Counted from the first letter of the stretch, positions 45,698 to 55,419 are shown. The stretch is 64,000 nucleotides of DNA from Acetobacter nitrogenifigens DSM 23921 = NBRC 105050 (GCF_000429165.1 NZ_AUBI01000002.1:359546-423545); one strand, 5' to 3'. Numbers and translations: made by a program. Notes: generated by a model not told the origin, from the sequence alone.

Positions 45698-46678
45698 TTA
45701 CCGGTCGCTGAGGCGCTCGATCTCTTTCTGCACGGCCTGCTGCACGATGCTGGAAAGATGATTGTCAAGCCATTCCTTGAGGAAGGCGCGGACTTCGTCG
45801 CGGACGATGTCCTCAATGGTCAGGTTTCCACCACGCGTGATAGCCACTCGTCTCTCCCTATGTTCGTTGGACTGTTTACGGCGCAACATCTGCTGCAACG
45901 CGCCGAATGAATGTTCCGTCGCGCCGACTGTCTGCTTGTCCAGCGCGATGGAGACAGGCGCAGGCGCGTCGCTCTCGGCAGCGGCTCCGGCCGCCCCATA
46001 CCCCTGCGCGAAGCTCTGCCCGTCGGTCGACGTATTTTTATCTTCGCTCATTATCCCCCCAGATTGGATTACCTGCGGCCGCTCTGGTTGTGTCGCCGCA
46101 GCCTTTTCTTCATGCGGCGAAACGACCGCCGAAGAAAGGTCTTCAGCGACAACTTCGCTTACCGTCTCATCTTTTGACGAAATTTTACCTTCACCCTCCG
46201 ACGCAGCCGCGTCGAATTCAGCACTGACGTTCTTGGCGGACGAAGGGATTGCCGCGACCGGTTGTTCCGCAGGCGACTCGACAAAATCATCCGCAGGCGC
46301 CTCCGCAAGAGGAGCCACGACGTCCGACGTCACATGCCCCTCGTCGGCCTCAACCGGATCGATACTCTTCGCCTCTATCGCGTCCGGCGTGGGTTTTTCC
46401 ACGTCGGTCCCATGCTCACGCTCCGAAGTGGCGACCTCCTGTTTCGCGTCATGAACCGAGGGCTCGCCGCCATCGTCTTGCGCGATCATGGAAGAGTCCA
46501 GAACTAGCACACTGTCCTCGTCATCTTCGTCGTCATCATACGCCGCAGGCGTCGCTCGACCGGCATGCGCCTCGGCAGGAGCGGCGTCATCCCGGCCATC
46601 CTGAAGAATACGACGGATCGACGACAGGACTGTCTCTATCGAACCGCTCTCGGCGTGGCTGTCATGCTCATCTGTCAT
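45698..46678 (-). CDS. popZ: Polar organizing protein PopZ-like (DUF2497)
   Basis: A 326-residue acidic protein with the PopZ layout. There is a short conserved N-terminal helix (SIETVLSSIRRILQDGRDD, about 12-30). A long disordered region rich in Ala, Glu, Asp, Ser and Pro follows (about 30-240). The conserved C-terminal helices are LTIEDIVRDEVRAFLKEWLDNHLSSIVQQAVQKEIERLSDR. In Caulobacter PopZ makes a polar condensate that anchors the chromosome origin and recruits signalling proteins. The neighbours valS and tolC match the arrangement known in alphaproteobacteria. It is followed by an intrinsic terminator. The linker here is longer than that of Caulobacter PopZ. Confidence 0.85.
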   Translation of the reverse strand: MTDEHDSHAESGSIETVLSSIRRILQDGRDDAAPAEAHAGRATPAAYDDDEDDEDSVLVLDSSMIAQDDGGEPSVHDAKQEVATSEREHGTDVEKPTPDAIEAKSIDPVEADEGHVTSDVVAPLAEAPADDFVESPAEQPVAAIPSSAKNVSAEFDAAASEGEGKISSKDETVSEVVAEDLSSAVVSPHEEKAAATQPERPQVIQSGGIMSEDKNTSTDGQSFAQGYGAAGAAAESDAPAPVSIALDKQTVGATEHSFGALQQMLRRKQSNEHRERRVAITRGGNLTIEDIVRDEVRAFLKEWLDNHLSSIVQQAVQKEIERLSDR

Positions 46679-46715
46679 CTAGACGTCCCCTGGCAGCCCG
46701 CTCGAAATACTCAGA

Positions 46716-48155
46716 CTAACGGCCCGGCTGGTTAACCGCGTAGTCACTAATTCCCCAAAGTCGATCTTTTACCGCATTATAATACGCTTTTTCATCATAC
46801 AACGGGACATTCAGATGCAGATCGGACGCTGTAAGACGCCCGATCGACGAAGCCACATTGTAAGACGCCGTCACCATATTGCTGAGACTCTGCACCAGCG
46901 CCACCTGAGCCTGCAGCAAGGTTCCCTGCTGCTGTAACACCTCAAGAGTGGTGCTGGTTCCAACAATCGCCTGACGCTCGACTCCGTCCAACGCCACCAG
47001 ACCAGCCTTGATAGCCATACGATTGCTTTCGATAGCCGCCTTGTAGGACACCAGCCTCTGCCAGTTCGACGCAGCAGCCTGAGCTGCAGTCCGTCGCTGC
47101 ACATCGACCGCGCGCCTCGCCGCCAAGGCCTGCTGGCGCGCCTGCCGGATCGCGGCATACTCCGAACCGCCTTGATAAATAGGCACGTTAACGTTCAGAA
47201 GCGCATATTTGTTTTCGTTAATCTGGTTGTTCAACTCCTGATTCTTCGATTTCATGTATGCGCCCTCCACGGAAACGGTGGGCATGATCGCCGCCATAGC
47301 GACGCCGACAGCATCTTTTTGCGCTGATTCGGTAAATAACGCGTTCACGACGTCCGGATTATTTTTGATCGCAAGCGCAACGGCCTCGGCTTCCGACTTG
47401 ACGGGCAGCACGAGCGGTTGAGGCGGCTCAAGATTCGGCGGCGGGGCCATGCCGACGATCTGCATGTAGGTCGCCTGAGCCGTCTGCAGGGTGCCTTCCG
47501 CCTGCTGGCGCGTCGCCTTCGCGCTGGCGAACGCAGCTTCTGCCTGAGCCACATCCGTGCGCGTGATTTCGCCAACGTGGAAGCGTTCGTTGGTCGCCCG
47601 TAACTGCTGCTCGAGAACGCGTTCGTTGTTGATATTCAGCTGTAATAATTGCTCGTCTTCAATGACGCCGACATAGGCGTTGACGACGTCCATAAACACC
47701 TGCTGTTCGGTCGAAATCAGCTTGGCGCGCTCCGCCATCACCTGATTGACGGCCTCATGCGTCGACGCCGTCGTCTTGCCGCCGCTGTATATAGGTTGCT
47801 GAATCGAGACCTGAGCCTGATAGCCCCCAGTGCTATAGCTGCGAAAATACCCTGAACCAGGGACGTCCGTATTTCCTCGGTAGTTATTATATCCCTGATA
47901 ATAACTCGGCGAGAACGTCCCCTGAATTTTCGGACGCCAGCCAGCGAGCGCAGTAGGCACAGTTTCGTCGGTTGCGCGCAACGTAGCGCGTTCTTGCTGC
48001 AGCGTCGGGTTGGTCAAATACGCCGCCGACAACGCTTCTTGCAGGGTGTGTGGAATAAAGCTTGGCGCCCCACTGCCGTCGTATTTCTGGGCCAGAGCGG
48101 TGGAGCTGTACAGTAGTGCAGCCAGCCCCAACCCTACGCCACAGGAATGCTTCAT
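46716..48155 (-). CDS. tolC: TolC-family outer-membrane efflux channel
   Basis: A 479-residue TolC-type protein with a signal peptide (SCGVGLGLAALLYSSTALAQ), starting at the ATG at 48155. The two-fold repeat of the family is visible: LQEALSAAYLTNPTLQQERATLRATDETVPTALAGWRPKIQGTFSPSY in the first half and AVALAIKNNPDVVNALFTESAQKDAVGVAMAAIMPTVSVEGAY in the second, with long Ala/Gln-rich helices after each. It forms the outer-membrane exit for type I secretion or efflux pumps. The pump partners are not adjacent. Position between popZ and the pcm-like gene is conserved in alphaproteobacteria. Confidence 0.9.
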   Translation of the reverse strand: MKHSCGVGLGLAALLYSSTALAQKYDGSGAPSFIPHTLQEALSAAYLTNPTLQQERATLRATDETVPTALAGWRPKIQGTFSPSYYQGYNNYRGNTDVPGSGYFRSYSTGGYQAQVSIQQPIYSGGKTTASTHEAVNQVMAERAKLISTEQQVFMDVVNAYVGVIEDEQLLQLNINNERVLEQQLRATNERFHVGEITRTDVAQAEAAFASAKATRQQAEGTLQTAQATYMQIVGMAPPPNLEPPQPLVLPVKSEAEAVALAIKNNPDVVNALFTESAQKDAVGVAMAAIMPTVSVEGAYMKSKNQELNNQINENKYALLNVNVPIYQGGSEYAAIRQARQQALAARRAVDVQRRTAAQAAASNWQRLVSYKAAIESNRMAIKAGLVALDGVERQAIVGTSTTLEVLQQQGTLLQAQVALVQSLSNMVTASYNVASSIGRLTASDLHLNVPLYDEKAYYNAVKDRLWGISDYAVNQPGR

Positions 48156-48331
48156 CGCCGTTCTCGTCTCCGCCACTCGCCCTGTCCCGCACGCGGCGTC
48201 GAGCCAAAACACTTATGCCACGTTATATTTTGATACTCCACTCATGAACTTAACAGCGTCTTGCTATCGCCCGGCAATCTGAAAAAACGCATCCGCACGA
48301 AAAGTCGGAGCCCCGAACGCTTCGGACCTGC

Positions 48332-49102
48332 TCAAAATGAAAAGACCGGCTTCGGCAGCAACTCCCGCAGCAGCGGCGCCGGAGCGTCGAACTGCAGGCG
48401 AATCGCCCATGCGCTTTCGCCATGCGAAATGATCGGCCGCCCGCCATTCGCGGCGCTCCCCTTGGGCGCCGAGCGATCCAGCTCTGCAACGAACGCCGAC
48501 GACGCGCCGCCGTCGCGCGACAGCAACCCGACGACACGCCCTCCTGGCGCCAGTTGCGCCACACAGAAACCCGGAATTTCCTGAACGCCGCCATCTATGA
48601 GGATCAGGTCAAACGGTGCGTCTGCCGCCCCCCCGGACTCGAGCGGTCCGTGGCGCCACACGACGCCCGGCGCGACATCGGATGTGAAGGCTTCGCCAAC
48701 CGCGCACAAATCGGGATCGGATTCGACTGCAATGACGCGCCCGCCCAGATGCGACGCGAGCGCCGCCAGATAACCCGTCCCTGCGGCGACGACCAGAATA
48801 CGCTCTTCGTTCACGATTCCCGCCGCTTGCGTCAGGCGCGCGGCGATCATGGGCTGCAGCAGATAACGTCCTTCGGTCAGGGGCAGCGTACGGTCGGCGT
48901 AGGCGAATTGACGCTCGGCGTCCGGTGCGCACCGTTCGCGTGGCAGAGTGCGCATCGCCGCCAATATGCGCGGATCGTCCACCTCGATCGGTCGGACCTG
49001 ATCGTCCACCATAAGCGAACGCGCCGCATCGAAATCGATGTGCGGGGCGCCCGTCCCGGCGTTGCGCGCGGCCACAATCGTTTGTCCTTCGCTCTCACTC
49101 AT
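48332..49102 (-). CDS. Protein-L-isoaspartate O-methyltransferase-like protein
   Basis: A 256-residue SAM-dependent methyltransferase of the Pcm family, which in its best-known form repairs isoaspartyl residues. The segments MVDDQVRPIEVDDPRILAAMRTLPRERCAPD, YADRTLPLTEGRYLLQPMIAARLTQ and ILVVAAGTGYLAALASHLGGRVIAVE match the family; the SAM loop reads AAGTGYLA rather than the usual GTGSGY. The start is the ATG at 49102. The alphaproteobacterial version beside tolC is often annotated the same way, but its true substrate is not established. Confidence 0.85.
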   Translation of the reverse strand: MSESEGQTIVAARNAGTGAPHIDFDAARSLMVDDQVRPIEVDDPRILAAMRTLPRERCAPDAERQFAYADRTLPLTEGRYLLQPMIAARLTQAAGIVNEERILVVAAGTGYLAALASHLGGRVIAVESDPDLCAVGEAFTSDVAPGVVWRHGPLESGGAADAPFDLILIDGGVQEIPGFCVAQLAPGGRVVGLLSRDGGASSAFVAELDRSAPKGSAANGGRPIISHGESAWAIRLQFDAPAPLLRELLPKPVFSF

Positions 49103-49239
49103 CTTGCGCCCCAGAACCTCAATAACAGCACTGCCGATCGACCGTCCGCACGGCGCAGCGACCCTGCAAACCATTATGACTTCACAGACCGGCTTGACCA
49201 GCGATGCCTCGCTGGTGGATATAGCGCAACCCCATACGG

Positions 49240-49313
49240 GGTCCGGTGGCAGAATGGTGATGCAGCGGACTGCAAATCCGCGAATGTGGGTTCGATTCCC
49301 GCCCGGACCTCCA
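49240..49313 (+). tRNA. tRNA-Cys (anticodon GCA)
   Basis: A 74-base tRNA with the CCA end encoded. The acceptor stem GGTCCGG pairs exactly with CCGGACC. The anticodon loop CTGCAAA has GCA at 49272-49274, flanked by a GGA/TCC-ended stem, and the T arm contains the GTTCGATTC loop. Discriminator base T precedes CCA, as in tRNA-Cys. Confidence 0.97.
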
Positions 49314-49603
49314 CAATGGGCGTTTCTCCAAATTGTGGATCACGGCGCGACTGCCTGTCCGTAGAGCGCTGCCTGCCAGCCGTTTCCATGAAGGGCTGCG
49401 CAACCGGGCATAGGTCTGGCGATCAGGCCTTCGCCCGAGCCCCGACCTGTTACGCCGATCGCCCCAGCTGCAACTTAAGCTTCAAGAAGGCTGGCCCGCG
49501 CGAACCTGCGCCGTCCATGGCACAAGACGACGAAGCTTCCCTATTGATGCGAGCTACCGTCCCTGACGCGGCTGCATCGGCGGTCGCACGTCCCATAACA
49601 GCA
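49314..49603. other. Gene-free stretch after tRNA-Cys
   Basis: No supported gene. CCACAAT (49311-49317) and ATTGTGG (49332-49338) form a seven-bp hairpin that begins at the tRNA CCA end and may help end the tRNA transcript, but there is no T-tract. I see no integrase or attachment-site repeat beside this tRNA. Confidence 0.4.
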
Positions 49604-50590
49604 TCAGGTCGCCTGCGCCGCTTCGTCCAGACGACGGGCCAGAGCGGAGGCCGCGCCAAACAGCCCCGGTTCCGGGTAGCGGATCATGCGAACCGGGATG
49701 CGCCGCAACATCGTTTCGAATCGTCCCTTCGCCACGAATCGCTCGGCGAAATCGGAGGATGGCAGGACATTCATAAGGCGCTTGCCCAATCCACCCGCGA
49801 TGACCACGCCACTCGCGCAATGCGCCAGCGCCATGTCGCCAGCGAAAGCACCCAACGCACGGCAAAATCGGGTCATGCCCTCGACCGCGAGTCGGTCGTG
49901 ACCTTCGAGAGCGAGCGTCCAGATCTGTCGATCATCGAGCCCATGCAACGAATCCCCCCGCTCTTCCGCCAGACTGGCGCAAATCGGGATGATGCCCGGA
50001 CCGGAGATGACGCGCTCGGCGGAAACTCGTCCGTGGACGGCCCTGAGCTTGTCCAGAAGCCTGTCCTCGAACGCGTCAAAGGGCGCAAAACCGATATGCC
50101 CTCCCTCCGCGCCGCACACGAGGACGCGCCCGTCCCGGCGAATGATCGACGCGGTTCCAAGCCCTGTGCCAGGTCCGATGGCTACGATCGTGCCCTCGCT
50201 TGGCAGTGGCCGATCCGGCCCGCTCAGATGAGGAAGGCATGAAGCGTCGAGGCTGGCGACCGCATGAGCCACAGCCTCAAAGTCATTCACCAGCAGCGGC
50301 TCTTCGACGCCCAATTCGTCGGGTAATGTCGCCCGAGTGATGATCCAGGGGCTGTTCGCCATCGTCAGGACTTCGCCCTGCACCGGGCAGGCGAGAGCGA
50401 GCGCCGCCTGCTTCGGCAACGGGCGACCATGACGCTCCTGGAAGGCGCGCCAGGCCGAACCGAGGCTGTCGTGGTCACGCACAGGGAGCGTCACGGGCTC
50501 CGAGAGTTCCAGCACGGCGCCGTCCGCAATCGTGGCCACGGCGAAGCGGGCGTTGGTTCCGCCAATGTCTGCGGTTACAATTTCGCTCAC
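49604..50590 (-). CDS. glk: Glucokinase
   Basis: Glk phosphorylates glucose to glucose 6-phosphate with ATP. The 328-residue protein has the phosphate-binding DIGGTNARFA (8-17) near its start, then LVNDFEAVAHAV with the catalytic Asp, GPGTGLGTASI and GAEGGHIGFAP. It belongs to the proteobacterial Glk group, not the ROK family. In acetic acid bacteria it feeds the pentose phosphate and Entner-Doudoroff routes. It stands alone on its strand. Confidence 0.95.
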   Translation of the reverse strand: MSEIVTADIGGTNARFAVATIADGAVLELSEPVTLPVRDHDSLGSAWRAFQERHGRPLPKQAALALACPVQGEVLTMANSPWIITRATLPDELGVEEPLLVNDFEAVAHAVASLDASCLPHLSGPDRPLPSEGTIVAIGPGTGLGTASIIRRDGRVLVCGAEGGHIGFAPFDAFEDRLLDKLRAVHGRVSAERVISGPGIIPICASLAEERGDSLHGLDDRQIWTLALEGHDRLAVEGMTRFCRALGAFAGDMALAHCASGVVIAGGLGKRLMNVLPSSDFAERFVAKGRFETMLRRIPVRMIRYPEPGLFGAASALARRLDEAAQAT

Positions 50591-50729
50591 GTCCAGTCCC
50601 CTAACTTCCAGATTTTTCCGCTGCCATCCGAATGGCGCGGCCTGCGCGCCTTACCTGCGCTACCCGGGCGCTCATTGAGTTTTGGAGCTCTAACGCGCAG
50701 TTCTTTGCACGGTTGGCTGGCATAGCCGC

Positions 50730-51551
50730 CTACGCCTGTTGATCTGCTTTCAAACGTCGCATGAGCGCGTCCGCGAGGGGGCGCGGCGTAATCTGGTCAA
50801 TGCGACGCAGCAGACGGAAAGGCCACGGGAAGACAAGCTCCGCGCGGCCAGCGCCCAGCGCCTTCGCAATACGTCGCGCGGCATCGTCCGCCGACACCAG
50901 AAAAGGACGCGGCCCTATGAGTTTGCGACTCATGGCCGTGTCGACGAATCCCGGCGCGATCAACGTGACCCGCACACCAAGCGGCGCGAGAGCAATCCGG
51001 GCCGAACTGGCGAATCGCGCCAACCCGGCCTTCGATCCGCCGTATCCGGCCGCAAATGGCACATCATGAAACGCGCCGACGGAACCGATCAGGCCGATTG
51101 ATCCGCCGCCACGCTTCCTCATGCGCTCGGCCGCCGCCATGGTGAGAGCCGCAGGCGTCGCATAATTCACCACGCCCAGCCTGAACACCGCTTCGGCGCG
51201 CTCGACCTGATCCGAGGCTCTCTTCATGTCTCCCAGTCCAGCCGAGAGCGCCACCAGATCAAACGGCGTCGCCGCGTCGTCTTCGCGAAACGCAGCCAGC
51301 GCCGCTACGCCGTCCGCCAGGTCCACAGCCCGCGTCAGAACCGTCGCTCCGCCCGCCCGACATGCCGCAGCGACTTCGCCAAGCCGCGCCTCATCACGTC
51401 CCCAAAGCATAAGGGTGCGATGCGGCGCCGCGTAAAAACGAGCCAACGCTGCGCCTATGCCGCTCGAAGCGCCGGTGATAAGGATCGCCCGGACGGAAGG
51501 TCGATGTGTGTAAAATCCCGCTCCAGCGAGCTTACGGACGATACGGCGCAT
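50730..51551 (-). CDS. Short-chain dehydrogenase/reductase (SDR)
   Basis: A 273-residue classical SDR. The cofactor loop is ILITGASSGIGAALARFYA and the active-site Tyr and Lys are in FAAGYGGSKAGLARFA (Y-x3-K), after GSIGLIGSVGAF with the active Ser. The start ATG at 51551 gives about 20 residues before the Rossmann fold. The C-terminal part (VFPWPFRLLRRIDQITPRPLADALMRR) is basic and typical of DltE/YciK-like SDRs. It is divergent from the GNAT-like gene. Substrate unknown. Confidence 0.88.
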   Translation of the reverse strand: MRRIVRKLAGAGFYTHRPSVRAILITGASSGIGAALARFYAAPHRTLMLWGRDEARLGEVAAACRAGGATVLTRAVDLADGVAALAAFREDDAATPFDLVALSAGLGDMKRASDQVERAEAVFRLGVVNYATPAALTMAAAERMRKRGGGSIGLIGSVGAFHDVPFAAGYGGSKAGLARFASSARIALAPLGVRVTLIAPGFVDTAMSRKLIGPRPFLVSADDAARRIAKALGAGRAELVFPWPFRLLRRIDQITPRPLADALMRRLKADQQA

Positions 51552-51682
51552 GACCCTCGGCAAGATTTTGTTACACAAGGTTACGTCTCGGCTTATTTCG
51601 TTTGCAGGCGTTTCCATGCGATCAGCGTCCCGCCCAAGGGGCCTTTCGCGTAAGGGGCGCTACGCGCTTAGAGGGAGATGTC

Positions 51683-52855
51683 ATGACCCAGCCGGCGCGC
51701 CTTGTCATCAGTCCAGTTTCCGGATTTCGCGCGTTGTCCACGTTCGTGCGGCTGCCACGTCGAATCTATGCAGGCATGGCGGGGTACGCGCCGCCACTGG
51801 ACATGGAACAACGCGATCTGCTCGACCCGAAGCGGTCGGCTTTTTTCTCGCACGGCAAAGCCCAGTATTTTCTGGCGTTACGCGACGGGAAGCCCGTTGG
51901 TCGCATTTCCGCGCAGATCGACGATCTGATCGGCCAGACATCGGCGGCGACGGGCCTGTCAACAGACACAGGTTTTTTCGGCGCGCTGGACGCCGCGAGT
52001 CCTGAAATCGTCCCCCCATTGCTCGACGCGGCGGCGAACTGGCTCCGCGCACAGGGCCGGACGCGAATGCTTGGCCCCTGGACGCTGAACAGTAACGGGG
52101 AATACGGCCTTATGATCGACGGGCAGACAGCGCCCCCGATGATCATGATGCCCTGGCATCCGAAGGAACTGGGCGCCGCAGTCGAATCCGCTGGCATGAC
52201 CAAGGCGATGGACGTTCTGTCCTACGACATGCAGGTCGGCCCCGAAGCCGAAGAGGCGCATATCATACCGCGCGGACTTCGCGTGGGCGAAGGGCGCCTG
52301 GGCGATCTTTCGGTGCGCCAGCTCAACCGCCGCGAAATTTCGCGTGACGGCGATATCCTGCGCCAGCTGTACAACGATACATGGCGCGACACGTGGGGCT
52401 TCATTCCGTACGCGGATACGGAAATGAAAGCCATGATCCACCAGATCAAGCCGATCCTCCGTGACGAGCTGTTCGTACTGGTCGAGCGCGCCGGAGAACC
52501 GATGGCGGTGGCTCTGGTGATCCCCAACCTTTTCGACATCGCAGGGGACCTCGGCGGCGCACCTTCGCCTTTCGGCTGGGCGCGCCTCGGCAAACGCCTG
52601 CTGCGTCACGAATTCCACTCTGCGCGCGTCATCCTCCTTGGCGTCAACCGCGCCGTAGTCGGCACGGCCCTCGGCTCTCTGCTGCCGGGCCTCGTAATTG
52701 CCGAGTTGATGAAGCGGGGCCGAACTCTTCCATATCGCCGGATCGAGTTGGGCTGGGTTCTGGAGACGAACCAGCCGATGCGCCGCCTGATCGAACGCAT
52801 CGTTCCCGAGCCCTCCAAGCGTCACCGCGTCTACACGCGTGACCTTACCGCCTGA
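51683..52855 (+). CDS. YghO/GNAT-like protein of unknown substrate
   Basis: A 390-residue protein of the group annotated as GNAT-related or YghO-like. Typical parts are FVRLPRRIYAGMAGYAPPLDMEQRDLLDPKRSAFFSHGKAQYFLALRDGKPVGRISAQID (about 20-80), the GPWTLNSNGEYGLMIDG segment, and a C-terminal half with GWARLGKRLL and RVILLGVNRAVVGTALGSLLP. The start ATG follows GAGGGAG. Many relatives lie near sphingolipid or lipid genes, but none are adjacent here apart from the divergent SDR. The reaction is unknown; acyl or acetyl transfer is the usual guess. A strong hairpin follows the stop. Confidence 0.75.
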   Translation: MTQPARLVISPVSGFRALSTFVRLPRRIYAGMAGYAPPLDMEQRDLLDPKRSAFFSHGKAQYFLALRDGKPVGRISAQIDDLIGQTSAATGLSTDTGFFGALDAASPEIVPPLLDAAANWLRAQGRTRMLGPWTLNSNGEYGLMIDGQTAPPMIMMPWHPKELGAAVESAGMTKAMDVLSYDMQVGPEAEEAHIIPRGLRVGEGRLGDLSVRQLNRREISRDGDILRQLYNDTWRDTWGFIPYADTEMKAMIHQIKPILRDELFVLVERAGEPMAVALVIPNLFDIAGDLGGAPSPFGWARLGKRLLRHEFHSARVILLGVNRAVVGTALGSLLPGLVIAELMKRGRTLPYRRIELGWVLETNQPMRRLIERIVPEPSKRHRVYTRDLTA

Positions 52856-52867
52856 TCTCTATCTGCG

Positions 52868-52904
52868 CTGCGTCGGGCGAATAGCATGATCCAGCCCGAC
52901 GCAG
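52868..52904 (+). terminator. Terminator-like hairpin after the YghO-like gene
   Basis: CTGCGTCGGGC (52868-52878) and GCCCGACGCAG (52894-52904) are exact 11-bp arms around a 15-base loop, 12 bases past the stop, followed within 10 bases by a T-rich CCTTGTTTTG. It separates this gene from the FUSC efflux operon. Confidence 0.65.
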
Positions 52905-53000
52905 ACCGAGCCTTGTTTTGTCATTTGGCCTGACGCCCGAAGGGTCCGATACAAAAAAGGCGGCGGACGATCCGCGCTACAGGCGGAAGGCGGGCGGGCA

Positions 53001-55091
53001 GTGGGCGCTGTTGAGGAAACAACGGGCAGGCGCATTCGGGGCTTGAAAGATTTTTTCTGGGTCCCGAGTTTTTTGCATACGCTGTTCCCGCCGGGCGCAT
53101 TCGCGTTCTGCCTGCGCACATGGCTTTCCGTTTCACTCGCGCTCGCGGCAGCGCTCTGGTTCCAGATATCCTCGCCCGCCACAGCCGCGGTCACGGTGAT
53201 GATTCTCGCCCAACCCCTGCGAGGACAAACGCTCTCCAAAGCGCTTTATCGACTGCTTGGAACACTTATCGGGGCCTTTGTCGCCCTGTTTCTGACCGCG
53301 TGCTTCAGTCAGGATCGCGCCGTGTTACTAGGCTGCACCGGCCTGTGGCTGGGCCTGTGCTGCGTCGTCGGAACTCTGGAGCGAGATTTCCGGGCCTACG
53401 CCGCGATGCTGGCGGGTTATACCGTCGCCCTGATCGCCATTGGCTGCATAGACTCGCCGCAGGACGCGTTCGCGGTGACCGTCAACCGCGTATCCGCGAT
53501 CCTGATTGGCATCGCGGCGACGGCAGCCGTCAATGACGTGATCGGTGCGCCTACAGCATGGAACAAGCTGGTTTCGGGGCTGGAGGCTACAGCGCGTGAA
53601 GCACAGATGATCGCACGGAATGCGGTCCTCGGGCACTCCATACCCGACGCCGTCACTTGCGCCGAGTTGGCTGGACGCATCATGGCGCTCACCACGCAGG
53701 TCTCCTACGCCCGCACCGAAATCGGGGACGGCCGCGTACGGCTCGCAGGCGCCCGGTCGGCCATGGTGTCGTTGATGGAAATGCTGAGCCGCAGCCGCGC
53801 CATTGGCTATGCTCTTGAAGAGGGGCACGTTTCCCCATCCATGATCAAGGATGTTCGGGCGGTATTCGAAAGCGCGTCCTGCCCGGACTCCCCGCCCGCT
53901 GCGATGAAAGCGCTGGAAGGGCTGCTGGAGCGGCCGCGACGGTCGTCGGAGGGAGTGGCGGAAGAACTGACAATAGAAGACGCATGGTTCGCGGAATGCT
54001 CCATGGCGCTTCTGTCCTTCTGGCGATGGGCCGAAGACGGGGTCTGCACAGTCCGCGACGGCTCTGCGACGCGCAATCCGGCTCCTGATTTTCCGATCGC
54101 CGGGCACCGGGACGTCATCATGGCCCTGCTCAACGGTCTGCGTCTGCTCATCGGCTTCAGTCTTTCCGCATGGTTGTGCATTCTTTCCGGCATACCCGGC
54201 AGCGTCGCCGCCCTGTCCCAGGCGTCGATCATCATCATGCTCGCCGCCACCACCTACAATGTCCGCGCCTTCGGAATGGGAGCGCTGATCGGCACGCCCC
54301 TGGCTGTAGCAGTTGCGGCGTTTCTGAATTTCTTCGTGCTTACGCGCGGGTCCGAAATGACGTTTCTCGCACTCGCGTCTGCGCCCGTCGTCTTTGGCGG
54401 CTGCCTGCTGCTGCTTCAGCCGAAGACATCGGCGATCGGCCTGAACGCCGGCGTCTTTTTCTTCGTCATGCTTGGCGTCAGCAACAAGCAAGAATTCAAT
54501 CCCGCAGACTTCGTAAACAGGAACGTGTTCTATATCCTTGCGGCGTTGCTGATTTTCGTGGCCCTGACGCTGTTGTTGCCTCCGTCTGCGCGCTCACGGA
54601 GGTTTCGCGTTGCTATGGCCATCGGCTTCACGCTGCGCTCGCAGTGCGTCGGGCATGACAGGCAGGCAGGCTCCGTACTGATCAGCAGGAATTACGATCG
54701 GTTGGCGCATATCCTTCTGTGGAACAGCTATCTCCCGAAATCCCTTTCGCAGGTGCGTGTTCTTTCCAGAATGGCGGAACTCGAGGACCTTGCCGCAGCT
54801 CTGGCGCGTGCACGACGCCATCTTGGGCGGGCCGCGACGATCGCCACGATACGCGCCGAATGCGACGCAGCGATGCGCGCCACAGAAATATCCTGCTGCA
54901 AAGAAGGAATTTCTCTCATGCGAGCATCCGCCGAGCGGCTTCTCTCCCGATCGGGGGAACTATCCGGTGGAGAAATGACCACAGTCGTCGGGGCGGTGTC
55001 GGGCATGACAGGATCGATCATGTTGCTGCAACGAAACCGATCCGCCATAAATTTTTATAAAATACTTCCAAAATCCCGGAGCGCTGTGTGA
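53001..55091 (+). CDS. FUSC-family efflux transporter, AaeB-like
   Basis: A 696-residue inner-membrane protein. Two blocks of hydrophobic segments (about 30-190 and 375-530), each followed by a soluble cytoplasmic stretch, give the FUSC/AaeB layout. The first block starts with FPPGAFAFCLRTWLSVSLALAAALWFQISSPATAAVTVMILAQPLRGQTLSKALYRLLGTLIGA. AaeB exports aromatic carboxylic acids with the membrane-fusion protein AaeA. The start is a GTG after a purine-rich stretch. The DUF1656 gene overlaps the stop, and an AaeA-like gene follows, giving a compact efflux operon. Confidence 0.88.
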   Translation: MGAVEETTGRRIRGLKDFFWVPSFLHTLFPPGAFAFCLRTWLSVSLALAAALWFQISSPATAAVTVMILAQPLRGQTLSKALYRLLGTLIGAFVALFLTACFSQDRAVLLGCTGLWLGLCCVVGTLERDFRAYAAMLAGYTVALIAIGCIDSPQDAFAVTVNRVSAILIGIAATAAVNDVIGAPTAWNKLVSGLEATAREAQMIARNAVLGHSIPDAVTCAELAGRIMALTTQVSYARTEIGDGRVRLAGARSAMVSLMEMLSRSRAIGYALEEGHVSPSMIKDVRAVFESASCPDSPPAAMKALEGLLERPRRSSEGVAEELTIEDAWFAECSMALLSFWRWAEDGVCTVRDGSATRNPAPDFPIAGHRDVIMALLNGLRLLIGFSLSAWLCILSGIPGSVAALSQASIIIMLAATTYNVRAFGMGALIGTPLAVAVAAFLNFFVLTRGSEMTFLALASAPVVFGGCLLLLQPKTSAIGLNAGVFFFVMLGVSNKQEFNPADFVNRNVFYILAALLIFVALTLLLPPSARSRRFRVAMAIGFTLRSQCVGHDRQAGSVLISRNYDRLAHILLWNSYLPKSLSQVRVLSRMAELEDLAAALARARRHLGRAATIATIRAECDAAMRATEISCCKEGISLMRASAERLLSRSGELSGGEMTTVVGAVSGMTGSIMLLQRNRSAINFYKILPKSRSAV

Positions 55092-55291
55092 TGGAAATTC
55101 CATCGGTTCTGGATATGGACGGTCTCCTGGTATCGTCATTTCTCCTTCATGTCGGACTCGCCGTGGTGACGATGCTTGCCCTGCGCCCACTGATCGCGAA
55201 AACTCGACTGGAGCGATTCGTGTGGAATATTCCCTTGGCGGAGTTTGGTCTGCTGATCATCCTGACCGGGGTTTATTCCCTCGCCCTGTGA
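55088..55291 (+). CDS. DUF1656 small membrane protein, AaeX-like
   Basis: A 67-residue protein with two hydrophobic segments (about 14-34 and 48-66), matching the AaeX/DUF1656 family that lies between AaeB and AaeA homologues. The GTG at 55088 overlaps the FUSC stop as GTGA; an ATG one codon later is also possible. Its role in the efflux complex is not known. The next gene, the fusion protein, begins 129 bases downstream. Confidence 0.82.
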   Translation: MMEIPSVLDMDGLLVSSFLLHVGLAVVTMLALRPLIAKTRLERFVWNIPLAEFGLLIILTGVYSLAL

Positions 55292-55419
55292 CTCCCTGGC
55301 CCCAATAGCGCGCCGATCCAGAACAGCTGTCGCGGTGAAAAGTATAATGCTTATGACACGTCACTCTTCATACACATCCACTGCCCGTATTTTCTCCATG
55401 CCAGCAGGAATCTCTGGAC

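Noticed and set aside
49311..49338. Possible attachment site or terminator beside tRNA-Cys
   Set aside because: A seven-bp hairpin is present but there is no integrase, no repeated tRNA end and no T-tract, so an attachment site is not supported.
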